A stretch of 64,000 nt of DNA from Mycosarcoma maydis (GCF_000328475.2 NC_026488.1:434001-498000); one strand, 5' to 3'. Shown: positions 39,701-49,744, numbered from the stretch's first letter. The notes: generated by a model from the letters alone, not told the origin. Program-made: numbers and translations.

Positions 39701-41061
39701 AGCAGCGATTTAGATCGCCATTGGGCCGTTTCATCCGAGGCCAGCCTCGCGTCGACCGTCTCTCACGCGTCGAGGAGTTGAGCGAACGTCTTTCGTGGAT
39801 CGCTGAGCCGAACGAGTCCAAAGGCGTGCGGCCTTCCGCTTCGGTGCCTCTCTCGGGAACATCCAACCGCAGTTCGCGCTCCTTTGCTGAACACAGACTG
39901 GTACGCACGAGTACTAGCGGGAACCTGCGTGTGCAGACTCTGCCTTCGACACTCGAGTTGGCTGTCACGAAGGATTCACGTACCAGAAAAGTCAGCCTAG
40001 ATATGCTGCGACCCAGCAAAAAGCAAAGCAGTTTGAGCCATCAGGATGCCACAACATCCATGCCATCTTCGATCTTGAGTTCTCCTGCGGCCGCGAATCT
40101 CCTTTCAACGCCAAAGGGTTCGGCGACTCCAGCTCTGCGCGAACAACTGACGCCTTCATGGCGTTCGACGAGTTTCAGTGCACAACGAAGCGCCCGAACG
40201 TCATTCTCGCAAGACCGGGATCGAGCGCCTGTCGCGAGCCCCTTCAGTCCGCCACTGCCATCGAGTCGTGGCGTCGGCCAGGCATTTAAACGACTGGGAA
40301 TCAAGGGAAAAAACAAGAAGGGCGGTAAAGGCATCGGACCTGCGGACCTCATCGTGGTAGATTTGGGTGACGATACCAATTTAGATCAGAGCTGGCGACC
40401 ATCCATGTCGGTTGAATCGAGGCCATCATTTGGAGCAGAAGCGCGACCCTCTTTCAGCAGCATGTTGCGGCCTACGTTCGGAGGAGGCAGGCCAAGCTTT
40501 GACGCGACGGCACGGTCCGACGTCGAATCGAACGGCTTGATACCTAGCCCTGTGACCCCCTCCTTTGGCAGTCACGGGCTGAGCCAAAAGCTGTCGAAGG
40601 AGACGAGCAAAAGCACCGCATCATTGCAAACCGCACTTGCGGATGGCGACGGAAGGCTGGCCGCAAATGGAAGTCAAGTAGCCGGCTTAGGTATCAACTC
40701 GCTGACTTGGGCTGAGGCCATCCCGTCGCAGAAGGGAGAGAATGTCGACCTTTCGGGTAGCACTTCTGACGGAACCTTTACTACGCACGGCATTCAAACG
40801 CCGGAAAACGGATCGGTGTCGCACAGCTACATATCGCAGATGCCCAGTAGAACAGACTTGACCGGCGCCACGACTCCGCTTGCTGGCAGAGCAAGCATGG
40901 ACTCAGCGTCGCAGCCAACGCCGCCGACTGTGAAATCAAGTGAACTGCTGGCGCTCGAGGCGATGCTCGGTCGATTCCCTCAGCAAGAAAAGGTGTTACT
41001 GCAAGACATTTCTGCACGCGTTGCTCAAAGCGCCGATGCCAAAGCCGGAGGTGCTGCGTAG
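36739..41061 (+). CDS. Large Ser-rich protein of unknown function
   Basis: 1440 residues in one exon, from the first in-frame ATG at 36739 (MIKSHPYQFQSSAETE). The frame is open about 50 codons further upstream without an ATG. The composition is Ser/Pro/Ala/Arg-rich and mostly disordered. Short basic-serine clusters such as RRSLDSIISPFRAGLL, SKIRKLLGSA and RKVSLDMLRPSKKQSSLS look like kinase-target motifs. A GKNKKGGKG patch is at about 1190, then several RPSFGA/RPSFSS/RPTFGG repeats at about 1222-1250. A likely helical end, SSELLALEAMLGRFPQQEKV, is at about 1395-1415. No enzymatic domain, signal peptide or membrane segment is seen. The pattern suits a phospho-regulated scaffold such as a polarity or cortex protein, which is only a guess. 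Confidence 0.8.
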   Translation: MIKSHPYQFQSSAETEHQLASNDVTSPAGLSTQLRPSKASKSSRSTLLSSGTNSTSSSRPVSAHLRSELFDAIVQAADPRHPDHAAWQDRYGALSSTSSRASVASSHKREKPSAPSASAPLSTRQSFDHSELSARRKTPSRRSGIRDLPSRATQDALGSDADDPATNEAPYSSLRASFEGSVRSYQSPSVASSSHRRRNRRLRDAPKPLVPPIPPPRITSSPNWQTTFGSPSLPELTSSSTPRAPAHPSSSNTSDHQDRAYLHARPQRLLASPPPPSSLRMPHPYASALTFAKEHEPDLEPRTSLSAVDSAYTFPTSARSPPQNSTFTSNLSNRTAQAIIQEPEPHGNSHLQSPRQSAPILATSSSSALQNTILHTPDGFHSSDYSAAPRKSTSKIRKLLGSAAPTLAASSFPDKARLPAQADSEAYPPPSRQKSAPAVPPKDFARNGHQTSASLSRAPVSAFQSPVAETKATRQSHDAARTVDLDIFPMCRDDEFRTNEFEMDSTEDMDADTELLAAHMSPPSFRYTSSTPAARSGVMRRSLDSIISPFRAGLLNGEPSATSATAAPTASSNLSVPIHEPIAEGRRSFSDSRFGRSFLPRHRPATFARQARPLSKVVDHPDNEVGEVPSTVDLTQGSNHPDAASDAHLQFEMQDMAPKISDRATITGIKRPDMSTKTAGSRSLVSTYSRSTSNLRDLSHTSHSSPVSQHRPRGKFGGLLIRVKGSVTPKGLNLATSPPNSSPSAPSRSAEAFDLNFPMSEQAASMSASPSFSGNFSNGFMSKKVERSFRARVKSLTALSSSRSKEEIDNVPPVPAIPVAFAAPEDVVTRSIWEESPQLPTSSQFPSEKSSRNLGRLLRRKKMQQHPITAVDVFVPTTPKRSSPHVVEESAPRSSTSSARGFDVVEQSGDPANIAQSRITIRKTLSPALLSDTPQTGIEAGLVTEQLRHFDADVISTGNGGTADTETALLSPSTDDSAELGVEVEGDEQRFRSPLGRFIRGQPRVDRLSRVEELSERLSWIAEPNESKGVRPSASVPLSGTSNRSSRSFAEHRLVRTSTSGNLRVQTLPSTLELAVTKDSRTRKVSLDMLRPSKKQSSLSHQDATTSMPSSILSSPAAANLLSTPKGSATPALREQLTPSWRSTSFSAQRSARTSFSQDRDRAPVASPFSPPLPSSRGVGQAFKRLGIKGKNKKGGKGIGPADLIVVDLGDDTNLDQSWRPSMSVESRPSFGAEARPSFSSMLRPTFGGGRPSFDATARSDVESNGLIPSPVTPSFGSHGLSQKLSKETSKSTASLQTALADGDGRLAANGSQVAGLGINSLTWAEAIPSQKGENVDLSGSTSDGTFTTHGIQTPENGSVSHSYISQMPSRTDLTGATTPLAGRASMDSASQPTPPTVKSSELLALEAMLGRFPQQEKVLLQDISARVAQSADAKAGGAA

Positions 41062-41674
41062 TCCGTTTGGCGACGCTGTTCTCGTCCATCCTCATGTCTT
41101 TTCGTCGTTCTTGGCAAGAGACTGTCATTGTCACGCACAGTAAATAAGTGTGCATTTGTAATTCTTGATGATCTCGTTCACATTTCTCGTGTGTCTCTGG
41201 TGTTTGACTGAGTTGGACAATGTTGAGGATGCTGGTGCGTGAAGCACATGACATGGAGCACAGAGATTGTGACTCACGATTGTCAGACAACTTGTTCACG
41301 CTGTGATGCACGACGCACGACGCACAGCGCAGTCAGTAGTGATAACAACTTTAAGAGGTACACGATAATTCGGACGTGAGTGAAGCTTTTTGGAGAAGAC
41401 TGCGGCGGAGAACAGAGACTTTTGTGGCGAAAGTCTTGTCGTGTCTTGGAGGGGTTTTGAGAGAAGCTGGTTTAGACTTTTCTGGAAGGAAATTCATACA
41501 GCGCAGCCTCACGCCTTGTTGCGGCTCTGCAACAACACTCACGTACTGTGTGACTCGCGACTGACAATCACGAATTGCTTCTCGTCTCTGTGGCTCGGTT
41601 TGGCATGCATCAACCATCACGTTGTTCCGATTTGCCGCTGTCAGCCTCAAGACTACATTTGGGTTGGAATCACG
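41062..41674. other. Intergenic / leader
   Basis: About 610 bp between two plus-strand genes, with no gene seen. An imperfect GACGCACGACGCACAGCGCA run lies near 41310. The frame of the next gene is open back to 41390 without an ATG. Confidence 0.45.
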
Positions 41675-42232
41675 ATGGAGGAATCTACAACGACAACAAC
41701 AACATCGACGCTGTTGCCAGGGGGGTTTCACGCGTTCAATCCGCAAGCCGACTTTTCGGATAACAAGGAGACCAATGTTTCACGTCCGCTTACCGATGCT
41801 GTCATTACGATCCGGATCATCAAGTCGTTCGAGTTTCGATCGATGAAAGCGTACGTGATCAAGTCGATCGATCTCACTACTACCACCGTTTCGGAATTGG
41901 AAGACATGTGTCGGGCCGAGGTGAAGCGCAATTCGAGCTTTCGAGCGTTTCGCAGTTATGCCGATCAGCTAGATACTTTGAAGCTTTACACTCGCGCGCA
42001 CGGATCCAAGACGACGAATCTGATCATCAATCTGGACCACCCGGAGTGGGTGCTCGAAGACGCCAACCTAGGCGCACTCGTCAATGGACAGTCGAACGAG
42101 CGACTGACAAAGCAAAACACCACCTTGGCTCAAATAGGCATCGAAAACGAAACCGAGTTGAGCTTCTTCAACAGGCAGGCGTACGAACAATTCCTGGCCA
42201 ACCCCAACACCAAATGGGACGCAACAGGTTGA
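41675..42232 (+). CDS. UPF0538 protein (C2orf76 homologue)
   Basis: 185 residues from the ATG at 41675. After a Thr-rich start (MEESTTTTTTSTLLPGG), the family core is VITIRIIKSFEFRSMKAYVI, then FRAFRSYADQLDTLKLYTRA, HGSKTTNLIINLDH and GIENETELSFFNRQAYEQFL, ending NPNTKW. This order matches human C2orf76 (ITVRLIRSFEHRNFK..., KSKTNEL..., ASETEIAFF..., NPISSW). The family has a ubiquitin-like look but no established function. It converges with NMD3, about 420 bp stop to stop. Confidence 0.85.
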   Translation: MEESTTTTTTSTLLPGGFHAFNPQADFSDNKETNVSRPLTDAVITIRIIKSFEFRSMKAYVIKSIDLTTTTVSELEDMCRAEVKRNSSFRAFRSYADQLDTLKLYTRAHGSKTTNLIINLDHPEWVLEDANLGALVNGQSNERLTKQNTTLAQIGIENETELSFFNRQAYEQFLANPNTKWDATG

Positions 42233-42651
42233 AGCTATACAAAACGTCCAAAATCACCAATGTTCACTATACCCTCACCTACCGCTCCGATCTTCTCAGA
42301 GCTACGCCGTGCTGCTCCGACACCCTTCTTCCACGCCGACGCTCGAGCCAACAACTCTCTTGACCGACACAGCCAAATCATCTGTCTTTCGGTGACTCTT
42401 AGCTCAACTAGCAACTGCACATGCCATTGATGCCACCTGAAACGTTGTTGCACGCAAGAATGACACCGCACAACCTCACCTGTTTGCAGAAAACTTGCAC
42501 ATGGACACACTTGACTGTAAAACAAGGATTGCATGTGCTGAACAGAGAGCGTGAGAACGAAAGAACGAAAGAACGCAGATGACGATGACGATGACGACGA
42601 CGACGAAAAGCAAAGCGGAACATCAAGAGCTCGCATGGCATGAGTGAAGAC
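42233..42651. other. Convergent 3' intergenic region
   Basis: Between UPF0538 and NMD3. It holds two tandem GAAAGAAC copies and a GATGAC/GACGAC trinucleotide run at about 42553-42605. No gene. Confidence 0.5.
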
Positions 42652-44304
42652 TCAATCCTCGATGGCCATATCTTCCAAGTCGTCGAGCAACTCGTCCAGT
42701 CCGACACGCGGTGCATCGTCATCGCCCCACTCACTCTCGCCATCGGTGGTCATGCCGTCGTCGAAATCGGCGTCTTGCTCGACACCATCCATCGCCAACG
42801 CAGTTTCGCGCTCCGCCTTGATCTGTGCGGCGCGTTCCTTGCGCAGTCGCTTCTCTTCCTCCTTCTTGGTATCTCGGTACAGGTTGACCGTGCCACGCAT
42901 TTCTTCGTCCTCCTCGAGCTCGCGCAGGAACAGCTCGTAGTCTCGCTCGACACGTTGCGAGTCCAAGCCACCACGCCGTCCCACCGCTCCTCGTCCCACA
43001 GCTCCTTCCGTGGTAGCATCCTCGGCTTCCTTTGCCATCGACTTGAGCTTCCACATACGGTTCTTCGAACGCTTCTTGCGCTCGGGGTACGACTTTTTGA
43101 CCAGAACCACGTCCGGCATACGGTCCGCGGGGATGGTGTCCCAGGTAGCTGAGTTGAAGTTGGCGATGCGTAGGTAGTAACCCATAACTGTGTCACCTGG
43201 TTGCAAGATGGCTCCCAAATGCGTGCGCGTGTGGTAAACGGCATCAGCTTCGCCAAACGAGGCGGCATTGAGTGGCGAGACCTGCGCATCCGCCTCTTCG
43301 AGACGTCGATTCTGCACACCATGTGTGTTGGTGGCGTAACGTCCGGTGGGTTCAATGTCGAGCACGAGGAACTCGACCATTTCCGGGATTGTGGCGAGAG
43401 CCGGTTGCGGATCCCTCCAGTACTTTTCCGCCGGCACTTCGGCGATTTGCAAGCTGATCGGATCGATGAATCGCAACGAATTGGTCACCTTGTGGCAAAG
43501 CACGAGCTGACCAATGTTACCAAGCTGCTTGGCCATCTTGAGCGGTAAACACACCAGATCGTCTTTGCAAATGGGTGCGATTTCGACACTGTAGGTAAAC
43601 TTGTAGTTGGTGGTGGATGTGTGTACATCCATCGAGATCACCTGTTCCGACTTGGTTGTCTTGATAGGGACGACTGAGTTGAGGAACTCGACCATCTTGA
43701 TGGCATGTGCTCGTTGCGTGTAGAAGAAATCCAGACCGTCTTTCTTCTCGTTGATAGACACAGTATTCTGATGCGCATTGTGTTTGAGAATGAGCTGCTC
43801 GAGATAGAGGAAGGTACGCTTGTGCTGCACTTTTTGTCGCACCTGCACCATGGCGCGCCATGTGTTCTTAGCCGCCAGACGCGTGCAATCGGGGCATTGG
43901 CCGTATTGCACGACGAACTCGACTTCGAAGTACTGCTGCAAGATGGTGGATGTGAAGACTTCCTTCTGCACTGTAAGCTTGACACGAAGACGCTTGCTGT
44001 GCGGTTCGGTCCAGATAAAACCGGCGTCGATGAGCCGAACTTTGTTGAGCCCTTTGAGCTTCTTGAGACAGATGGCGAGCAGCTCTCTCGACTCGAGACG
44101 AGCCGGGACCCACGAGTTGGGAGGGTTGAGATACCTCTCACAATTTCGGCAGAAGTTGACCGTGGCTTGCTTGGGAACCGACTCGGTGATGTCGACCGAA
44201 TTCCTCAAGCACGAAAGACAGAGGTTGGCATTATTGGGTGCGATGGGCGTACCGCAATCGGCGCAAAGCACCATGTGCTGCGCTGCTGGAGGGTGGTACT
44301 CCAT
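42652..44304 (-). CDS. NMD3: 60S ribosomal subunit export adaptor Nmd3
   Basis: 550 residues from the ATG at 44304 (MEYHPPAAQHMVLCADCGTP), comparable with yeast Nmd3, which also starts with a short leader before its first CxxC. Cys pairs C14/C17, C29/C32, C52/C55 and a later CPDC form the zinc-binding N-terminal domain. The middle has the expected LIDAGFIWTEPHSKRLRVKL and DFFYTQRAHAIKMVEFLNSV. The acidic C terminus carries a Leu-rich segment (YELFLRELEEDEEM), likely the Crm1 export signal, and a basic KKSYPERKKRSKNRMWKLKS stretch that could act in import. Nmd3 binds the 60S subunit in the nucleus and escorts it out. The frame is open upstream to about 44418, but only with GTG. Confidence 0.95.
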   Translation of the reverse strand: MEYHPPAAQHMVLCADCGTPIAPNNANLCLSCLRNSVDITESVPKQATVNFCRNCERYLNPPNSWVPARLESRELLAICLKKLKGLNKVRLIDAGFIWTEPHSKRLRVKLTVQKEVFTSTILQQYFEVEFVVQYGQCPDCTRLAAKNTWRAMVQVRQKVQHKRTFLYLEQLILKHNAHQNTVSINEKKDGLDFFYTQRAHAIKMVEFLNSVVPIKTTKSEQVISMDVHTSTTNYKFTYSVEIAPICKDDLVCLPLKMAKQLGNIGQLVLCHKVTNSLRFIDPISLQIAEVPAEKYWRDPQPALATIPEMVEFLVLDIEPTGRYATNTHGVQNRRLEEADAQVSPLNAASFGEADAVYHTRTHLGAILQPGDTVMGYYLRIANFNSATWDTIPADRMPDVVLVKKSYPERKKRSKNRMWKLKSMAKEAEDATTEGAVGRGAVGRRGGLDSQRVERDYELFLRELEEDEEMRGTVNLYRDTKKEEEKRLRKERAAQIKAERETALAMDGVEQDADFDDGMTTDGESEWGDDDAPRVGLDELLDDLEDMAIED

Positions 44305-44922
44305 ATCGTCGTCAAGTCCGAGTATTGAGGAGAGCAAGAGTGTCCTAGGTTCCGGGAAATGTTCTTCCGGCAGATGGTGGTGACAGGAGTCGACTTGGTT
44401 GAGTCGAGGAGTTTGCACCTCTACATAACAACGGTGATGCTAATTCAGCGCTGCTATTTCAGACGCAGCTTAGAGACATTTTTTTTTTGAAGGTGGAGAA
44501 ATTTTGGGATGTCATGTGTGGGTTTAGCATTGGTTAACTGAGCTTCAAGCATGACAAAAAAATTTCCAAAACTTCCTTTGTCGGTTGCTTTAGAGAGCCC
44601 ATCGGGGTACGCCGCGCCGATTGAGCAGATCTGTCAAGCGCGCTTCTCAACAGACCTCCGAGAGCCGAACTCTTGTGCAGCTCTTTGACGTAACGCACAA
44701 AGGCTCTTGCTGAAGTGTGGAGGAGGTACAAGTCTTGAAGAACACATCATCTCCGAACGCTTTGAGTCATTGCTGACACCTCAACAAGACACCACCACCC
44801 ATCCTCCGGTCCGTCGATCTTGTTCATCGAGAATTGGAATTCAGCCGAATACTTTGTGTTGAAAGAAAGCGCAAGGATAAGCACAGAAAGCCCAAACCGC
44901 GGCGAGCCGAACCACAGCCATC
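44305..44922. other. Divergent promoter region upstream of NMD3
   Basis: About 620 bp, containing a T9 run near 44480 and otherwise no recognisable element. It would be a shared promoter if the tentative spliced gene at 44923 is real. Confidence 0.4.
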
Positions 44923-45521
44923 ATGTAAGTGTCTCTTGAGGAGATCCGACGGCATAGCCGTACGCTGACCACGTCAACTTCCGAAGCGGAAACAAGGACT
45001 GACTGATCGGAGCACCTCTACTCGCGTCACCCACACAGGTCTGGCTCCTCTTCAAATCTCACGGACCGAATGGACTCGCCAGCTCATGAGACCACAAGAC
45101 AATTTGTCCAACAGACCGGCGCCGCTATCTTTACATTGGATGGGTGAGTCAAGTTCTGGAGTGTCCGAGCTTCTCTAAACGACACGAGGTGCCTACATTG
45201 TCTGAGCGAATCACCACTGATTTTTATATTTCGTCTCAACGATCCACGCTTACAGCGAACGGGGGTCTGGTAGATCACAGCTCTGTGCACAACAGTCTGA
45301 CGGCCGTCTCACATGCACAGAGATCGCTTTGGAAGGTACGTTTGTGTCCCCTGTTGTCTATCAGCCTGCACATATATGACACGCGGCTTACTGTCCTATT
45401 TATGTTATGTCTGGCAGCCAAATCCCTCTTCTCGACGATGCAAAGCCTCAACTTCTTCTGCACCTTGCCGCAAGATCCGTCCAAGACACACATCAACTGT
45501 CAACGCATCCCTTCTTCGTAG
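44923..45521 (+). CDS. Tentative small spliced gene, unknown product
   Basis: A chain of good splice signals supports a 96-residue product. The start codon is split: AT at 44923-44924, a GTAAGT donor, then exon 2 at 45039-45143 after CACACAG. Exon 3 is 45256-45335 (donor GTGAGT before it, acceptor TTACAG). Exon 4 is 45418-45521 (donor GTACGT, acceptor TGGCAG), with TAG at 45519-45521. The predicted product begins MSGSSSNLTDRMDSP and includes TTRQFVQQTGAAIFTLDG. I recognise no family. Exons 2 and 3 are also open in one alternative frame lacking an ATG, so the frame choice is uncertain. It could instead be a spliced non-coding RNA. Confidence 0.4.
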
Positions 45522-46767
45522 TTGTATGTGCGGATACACAACAGTGCTACCCAGATCACACCTTCAACATAATTAAATCTAGCAGATCCTGCTTTCTGGA
45601 ACGTGAGTTCCCCCTATCGGTGATTTAGAGGAGCGCCGCACCGATTCGGCAGTTTGGCTGAAAGCATCTTTTTGAAGAAGCAAAGCATCGAACATGTTGG
45701 ATTCGAAGCGACAGTCACAAATGCCAGCGTGAGGACGTCCGCCGCTGATATTGCATTTGAGGACCGGATCAAATGAACCCAATCCTTTCTCTCTCCTGAC
45801 AAGTATGCTTGGCGTGGCCACATCCGGTCACGAGTGTGCAGAACCTTGGTGAGCGCTAAACCGGGGCAATTTCCGAGCAAGAAAGAGTCGTGAGTGTGTT
45901 TCGTGCCCTTCGTTCACTTTCGAAGCGCTCGCTGTCGTGTCGATGGAAGTCAAATCACGAATCATCATCCACGACAAGCTCGATGACCGTAAAGTGGAAA
46001 ACAAAACCCCCCCGACACACAGAAGCCAAATCGTGAATATCGGCAACATACAGTAAGTCAACATCAACTATGTTATTCATGACGATTTTTCACAAGGCTT
46101 CCGACGGTGCTGCGGCCCGAATTGGATGGATCAGGAAAATCAATGGGTGGTAAAGCTGGATACATAGAGAGAGAGCGCCGACGTTGGTTCGAGTCTGAGC
46201 TGTTGTGCGTGATTCGAAAGGGTTCAGCAGTTGCCAACGTGACAGGCGGCTGATTGAAATACCGTTCTGCATCACATCACATCGGACGCGCATCCGAGAA
46301 AGAATCGTAAATCAACCCTTCACGATTCACCATTCGTGATTTCGGCAACTCCGTCTCCGAAAAGCTCTGGTGCTCTTTGCGTCTCTCACCTCGACGCACT
46401 TTCGTTTCCAATCGTCTTCAGACTAGCTGCTTCTTTTCGGGCGATACGCACGACGCTTTGCCACGACCCTTCGGTCCATCCGCACTGGGCGCGCCGACAA
46501 CAACTACATCAGGGTCTTGGCGCTGAGCGTCGCTGCCTTCCATCCCGTTCACACACCAAGTGCCCAACAATTTGACTGCTTGACCTTTAGTACGCTTGCG
46601 ATCATCGCCTTTCTCTACATCCATCGACACATCGTCCTATCAGCATTCCGATTCATTCTTCGGGTTGTTTCTCACATTCAACGGTCTGAACGCCTCAGAC
46701 TTCACGGCCGGCACAAGTAGGCGACTAGCCTGCAAAGCGACCCTTCTACAGACCTTGGCTTACTCGC
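45522..46767. other. Intergenic region upstream of HPC2
   Basis: About 1.25 kb without a credible gene. It includes AATCACGAATCATCA at about 45953 and TTCACGATTCACCATTCGTG at about 46319. The right half is presumably the HPC2 promoter and leader. Confidence 0.45.
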
Positions 46768-49017
46768 ATGCATACAGATGATCCGGATGTTATTGTTATC
46801 TCGAGCAGTAGCAGTGATCATAGAGCTTCTTCCCCGCTTCCCAAGTCAACCTTCCCCGAAATGAACACCAGAACTTCCCAAGCAGAGATCATTGTCGACG
46901 ATGAAGAGATGCCGCGCTCTTCGGCCGCTTCGCGTGTCTCTCTCGCCAATCTTCTTGGCCCAAGCGGACCAGGCTCTTCGCCATATGCCAATTCTCCGCG
47001 CACATCACCTCGCAAACGACTAAGCGCTGATACTTCCGATTCCAATCTACAGCTGCCGCCAGAGGCAGCCAACGGTGGTGACCGTCGTGACCATCGACGC
47101 TCCAATGTCCCCTCGCCGATCACAGAGTCCGAACAGCCATTCCATGACGCACGAGAACATGTGCCAGATGACGTTGCAATGCTAGACGCATCTGAAGAGA
47201 ACGGCCAGCATGCTAGAGACCACGGCCACGACAATGCCGATGATGATGACGACGACGACGAAGATGACGATGATGACAAAGCAACCACCGATGCAGGCAG
47301 CGCTTCGGAAGGTGAAGGCGGCGACAAGGGTGACGGCTCCTTGTCCAAAAACGTTGCCAAGTCGGGAGAAAAGGCATCGCCATCAAAGAAACGCTCACGA
47401 CGCCGCAGTCCGTCCCCACCAGAAGCGGCTGCTCCCGCTCCAAAGCGGCCTACCGTGCGCATCAACATCCTTGAGGCTCGCCAAAGTGGCTACCTCATCA
47501 ACATTCCCGAGCTAGTGCTTGCCCAGCTCAAGCAAGAGGATCATCCGTGGGCCAAATGGTACGAGCAACAGCTGCTCGAGGCTACAGAGCCAGAGCCTGT
47601 CGCGCCACCACCAGGCGGGCCCGGCGTCCCTGGCGTCCCCATCGATCTCGAACCTGGCTTGGCCAATCTGCTTGCCAAGTATCGACCCGATGAACCCTCG
47701 GGCGCAGTTGCCGCTAGCAAGAAGCGCCGACGACCTGACGACGACAAATACGATATTGGCCAATACGACGTTCGTGATCCGTTTGTCGATGACTCGGAGC
47801 TCAACATTGATGAACCAACCCATTTTGCCAAGCCCAAAGCAGACGGGTTCTATGTTACACAGGGCACCGTCGAGCTTGCCAAAGCCAAAGCCGCAGCCAA
47901 GGGACAGCCTATACCAGCCGCAGAAAGGCCCAAGCCGCTCAGCATCCGTGACTCAAAGTTTGGCTTTGCTGGATCGCTCAACAAGCTCGTGGCGAGGAAA
48001 GCACAGCAGGGCGCTCATTTGCCTCCTATGCCACCATTTAGGTCGCCTTCCATGCAGCTGGGCTCACTCCTGAACCGTGGCGATCCTGGCAGTCCCTCGG
48101 TCGGCGCCGCTTCGGCACTGACCAACGCGTCGAGGCAGGAAGGCACCCGCGACGCGCCCATCAAGGTCGATGACAACGATGCGAATTCATCGAAAGCGAT
48201 CAAGAAAAATCGCTACCCAACTTTGCCCGTCGACCCTCGTCTGCAAGCAGCCTTCGACGATCTGAAGGCGAAGGTGGATGCGGAGAGCTTTGCCGTCAAG
48301 ACCAAATTCCCTCCTTCGCTCAAGCCGCCGCTTGTCGAGACAGCCAAACTCGCCGTCATGCTGGGTGAGTACGACGACAACTTCTTCAACCACCTTCCTA
48401 CGATCTTCCCCTACAATCGCTTCACGATGATGAAGCTGGTCAAGCGCGAATTCTTTGCTCAGCACATCAAGTATTTCGAGGACCTCAAGCAGGACCATCT
48501 GGACAAGCTCGGCAGTATGATTCGCGACAGCTACCCGCAGCAGCTTGCAGATTTTCAAGCAGCGCACAAAGCCTGGGTGGAGCGGGGCGAAGCACCCAAG
48601 GATGGAGAAGTAGCCGAGGCGAATCAGCCGCGCCCACCGACGCGTGCTGCGGACGAGTCAACAGACGTCGACGGTGCCAAAGAGGGCGAGGACGAGAATA
48701 TCGAGCCCACCAAGCGCTGGAGGTGGAGCGAGGAGATGCGCGAACAAGTGTTTGTGCTCATCACTATCGAAAACGCCATGAGTGAGCTCATCAACGAGAA
48801 GCACAAGCTCGAGAATTCGATCGAGCAGTACAGCGAGATTAACGCTCGCAAAGCCTGCTACAAACAAATGGCTGAGCTGTTCCCAGAGGATGGCTGGACG
48901 ACGTCGACCAACATCTCGAGGGAGTACGCGCAGATCAAAAAGAAGAAGGATCGCCAAGAGGCGAGAGGCGAGGAGCTTTTCGCTGACTCACGTGCGAGCA
49001 GCGTTGTTCCGGTATGA
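46768..49017 (+). CDS. HPC2: HIR complex subunit Hpc2 / ubinuclein family
   Basis: 749 residues, single exon, ATG at 46768 (MHTDDPDVIVISSSSSD). The acidic N-terminal part has an Asp run at about 154-170. The HUN (Hpc2/ubinuclein) domain lies at about 326-370: YDIGQYDVRDPFVDDSELNI and KPKADGFYVTQGTVEL. A ubinuclein middle domain follows at about 482-605 (PVDPRLQAAFDDLKAKVDAE, FPYNRFTMMKLVKREFFAQH, LADFQAAHKAWVERG). The C-terminal part has WRWSEEMREQVFVLITIENA. Hpc2/ubinuclein joins Hir1/Hir2 in the HIR histone chaperone complex, which deposits H3-H4 independently of replication and represses histone genes. The ubinuclein-like architecture is longer than yeast Hpc2, as is usual in basidiomycetes. 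Confidence 0.9.
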   Translation: MHTDDPDVIVISSSSSDHRASSPLPKSTFPEMNTRTSQAEIIVDDEEMPRSSAASRVSLANLLGPSGPGSSPYANSPRTSPRKRLSADTSDSNLQLPPEAANGGDRRDHRRSNVPSPITESEQPFHDAREHVPDDVAMLDASEENGQHARDHGHDNADDDDDDDEDDDDDKATTDAGSASEGEGGDKGDGSLSKNVAKSGEKASPSKKRSRRRSPSPPEAAAPAPKRPTVRINILEARQSGYLINIPELVLAQLKQEDHPWAKWYEQQLLEATEPEPVAPPPGGPGVPGVPIDLEPGLANLLAKYRPDEPSGAVAASKKRRRPDDDKYDIGQYDVRDPFVDDSELNIDEPTHFAKPKADGFYVTQGTVELAKAKAAAKGQPIPAAERPKPLSIRDSKFGFAGSLNKLVARKAQQGAHLPPMPPFRSPSMQLGSLLNRGDPGSPSVGAASALTNASRQEGTRDAPIKVDDNDANSSKAIKKNRYPTLPVDPRLQAAFDDLKAKVDAESFAVKTKFPPSLKPPLVETAKLAVMLGEYDDNFFNHLPTIFPYNRFTMMKLVKREFFAQHIKYFEDLKQDHLDKLGSMIRDSYPQQLADFQAAHKAWVERGEAPKDGEVAEANQPRPPTRAADESTDVDGAKEGEDENIEPTKRWRWSEEMREQVFVLITIENAMSELINEKHKLENSIEQYSEINARKACYKQMAELFPEDGWTTSTNISREYAQIKKKKDRQEARGEELFADSRASSVVPV

Positions 49018-49744
49018 TGCCGGGGAACATGCGAAGGGATCAGGCCACAGTTGAGACTCTTCCAAGCTGTGAATGTGCTTCGTGTTAATTTTTCTTGCCC
49101 TGCCGTTGCGTTTCTGGCGCATGTTTCTAGAGGACTTGTTTCTTTCCTTCACGAGACTGTGCCACCTGGGCAAGTCGGATGGTCAATGAATTCGAGCTTG
49201 TTCGTCTCATCGCTGCGAGAGTAATTCACCCCGAGAGTCTGAGTCAGTGCTTGTTGTGAACATGTCGGATGCTGGCACCGTTTTTGTTGCTCCCGACATC
49301 TGCCTTGGCACGATGTGAGCTTGATGCATGTGTACGAGGCTGAGAGAATCGTTCGAATTGACATGTTACCTCGGGACTCTGCAGATCTGCTGCGCGATCT
49401 CCCGATCTGGTCTTCATGACGTGTTGGGCGAAAGTTGGACGACTTCTGCAGGGTGGAACACAATCACGAATGGTTGGCCAAAGCACAATTGGCGCATAGG
49501 CGACTTATATTTGTAGCTTGGTATTATTAATAGTAGTTTGATTGAATACAAATGTGACTTTAGGTACGAATCTGAAACACAATCACGAAATCAGGAGACT
49601 CAAAGAACGTGCTTAGGCGGAGTCACGAGTGGTGTGACGTTTGGTTTCGTTTCGGGGGGTTTTTTTTTTCGCCTGCTGGTTTGTACCTTGCACGCTGTTG
49701 GTAGTTGGTCCGTTCGCCACGCTTCCATCATACATAAGAAGACC
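49018..49744. other. Intergenic / FKBP12 leader
   Basis: About 730 bp. It has GAAACACAATCACGAAATCAGG at about 49573 and a G6T10 run at about 49652-49669, shortly upstream of the FKBP12 start codons. No gene seen. Confidence 0.45.

Noticed and set aside
44305..44418. 38-residue N-terminal extension of Nmd3
   Set aside because: It starts only at a GTG; the ATG at 44304 gives the expected Nmd3 start just before the first CxxC pair.
45407..45628. Alternative frame of the tentative gene's last exon, reading on past 45521
   Set aside because: It cannot be reached from exon 3 in any stop-free frame with the best splice sites, although its composition looked protein-like.
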